DNA of 7,445 nucleotides, taken from contig JALHHV010000110.1 in the NCBI GenBank assembly GCA_022837365.1, positions 1 to 7,445 of the forward strand, written 5' to 3'. The position numbers and the translations under genes were made by a program. The DNA comes from Desulfovibrio sp. GTDB taxonomy: Bacteria; Desulfobacterota; Desulfovibrionia; Desulfovibrionales; Desulfovibrionaceae. Shown piece by piece: positions 6,836-7,445 of this stretch (its first letter is position 1; the number at the start of each line of letters is the position of its first letter). The notes under the pieces are model-generated. The model was not told the DNA's origin. It worked only from the letters and a program-made list of their open reading frames with translations, and did not search any database.

Positions 6836-7366
6836 ATGGAATTGAAGGGTACCACCATCCTTGCCGTGCGCGACGCGGGCGGCGTGGCCATGGCCGGCGA
6901 CGGCCAGGTGACCATGGGCCAGAGCGTGGTCATGAAGCACAGCGACCGGGTGCTGGCGGGCTTCGCCGGGGCCACGGCCGACGCCTTCACCCTGTTCGAG
7001 CGCTTCGAGGCCAAGCTGGAGGAATTCGGCGGCAACCTCACCCGCGCCGCCGTGGAACTGGCCAAGGACTGGCGCAAGGACAAGTACCTGCGCAGGCTGG
7101 AGGCCATGCTGCTGGTGGCCGACGCGGAAACCATCCTCATCCTCACCGGCACCGGCGACGTCATCGAGCCGGACGACGGCATCGCCGCCATCGGCAGCGG
7201 CGGCCCCTATGCCCTGTCCGCCGCCCGCGCCCTGTCCCGGCACACCGCGCTGGACGCGGAAGCCGTGGTCCGCGAGGCCATGGGCATCGCCGGGGAATTG
7301 TGCGTGTTCACCAACGGCCACCTGACCGTGGAAACGCTGCGGCGCGACGCGGGCGCCCCGGCATGA
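6836..7366 (+). CDS. hslV: HslV, peptidase subunit of the HslUV protease, with an apparent internal gap
   Basis: HslV forms a double ring of proteasome-like threonine peptidases driven by the HslU ATPase, degrading regulatory and misfolded proteins in the cytoplasm. The 176-residue product starts with a short propeptide MELKG, so Thr6 is the expected nucleophile after processing (TTILAVRD). AGDGQ (20-24) carries the Asp that is Asp17 in mature numbering; [21 protein letters not shown] (43-63), AAVELAKDW (71-79), IGSGGPYA (119-126) and CVFTN (156-160) are also family marks. Between VMK (32-34) and VLAGFAG (39-45) only HSDR is present, where E. coli HslV has a 13-residue stretch including KKVRRLYND. 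That stretch holds the active-site Lys33, so the enzyme may be inactive if the sequence is right. hslU is not in this window. The stop overlaps the ispE start by four bases (ATGA). Otherwise the frame is intact. Confidence 0.93.
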   Translation: MELKGTTILAVRDAGGVAMAGDGQVTMGQSVVMKHSDRVLAGFAGATADAFTLFERFEAKLEEFGGNLTRAAVELAKDWRKDKYLRRLEAMLLVADAETILILTGTGDVIEPDDGIAAIGSGGPYALSAARALSRHTALDAEAVVREAMGIAGELCVFTNGHLTVETLRRDAGAPA

Positions 7367-7445
7367 CGGCGCGCGCCGTCACCCTGCGCGCGGGATGCAA
7401 GGTCAACCTGTACCTGCGCATCACCGGCGTGCGGCCCGACGGCTA
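7363..7445 (+). CDS. ispE: 4-diphosphocytidyl-2-C-methyl-D-erythritol kinase, N-terminal fragment
   Basis: Only the first 27 codons are inside the window. The kinase phosphorylates CDP-methylerythritol with ATP in the non-mevalonate (MEP) isoprenoid pathway, as a GHMP-family enzyme in the cytoplasm. The visible start [20 protein letters not shown] followed by TGVRPDGY matches the IspE N-terminus (usual form APAKVNLFL...RPDGYH), including the Lys13 and Asn15 of the first active-site strand. Cys12 stands where Ala is usual. The ATG overlaps the hslV stop in an ATGA arrangement, indicating translational coupling. With the TPR and LolB-like genes it recalls the TPR-lolB-ispE cluster of Pseudomonas, though here six genes lie between. 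Confidence 0.88.
   Translation, partial: MTARAVTLRAGCKVNLYLRITGVRPDG

Noticed and set aside
5335..7191. Very long open frame on the minus strand across the M48 and hslV genes
   Set aside because: It is antisense to genes with clear family motifs and its translation is low-complexity (rich in Gly, Ala, Val, His, Arg), as expected for a shadow frame in high-GC DNA.

Overview
The window looks like a stretch of a high-GC chromosome from a Desulfovibrio-type sulfate reducer (Nitratidesulfovibrio / D. vulgaris group). This placement is an inference from strong G/C preference at third codon positions and from the style of the proteins; no marker gene settles it. All supported genes are on the + strand, closely packed, and mostly housekeeping.

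Layout: (1) bases 1-1602, a long tetratricopeptide (TPR) protein whose true start lies before the window; (2) 1602-2501, a LolB-like outer-membrane lipoprotein whose ATG overlaps the TPR stop; (3) 2501-2646, a 146-bp AT-richer palindromic element flanked by TA duplications, interpreted as a MITE (a small non-autonomous transposable element) inserted exactly in the stop codon of the lipoprotein gene; (4) 2703-3110, a small unrecognised, probably coiled-coil protein with a Cys-rich C-terminus; (5) 3312-3764, rpiB, ribose-5-phosphate isomerase B; (6) 3883-5340, cysS, cysteinyl-tRNA synthetase; (7) 5348-6759, an exported M48 metalloprotease with C-terminal TPRs (BepA-like), broken by a frameshift between signal peptide and catalytic domain; (8) 6836-7366, hslV, the HslUV protease peptidase subunit, which appears to lack a short conserved internal segment; (9) 7363 to the edge, the first 27 codons of ispE.

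The TPR gene, the LolB-like gene and ispE recall the TPR-lolB-ispE neighbourhood of gammaproteobacteria such as Pseudomonas. This supports an envelope role for the first two genes, with BepA-like periplasmic quality control nearby. Tight spacing and overlaps (1602, 5338-5348, 7363-7366) suggest co-transcribed blocks, perhaps TPR/lipoprotein/small protein, rpiB-cysS-M48, and hslV-ispE.

I see no novel defence or biosynthetic system. The points worth a second look are the MITE-like element and its neat rewriting of a stop codon, the frameshift and loss at the start of the M48 gene, and the apparent internal deletion in hslV. The last two may be real lesions or sequence/assembly errors.
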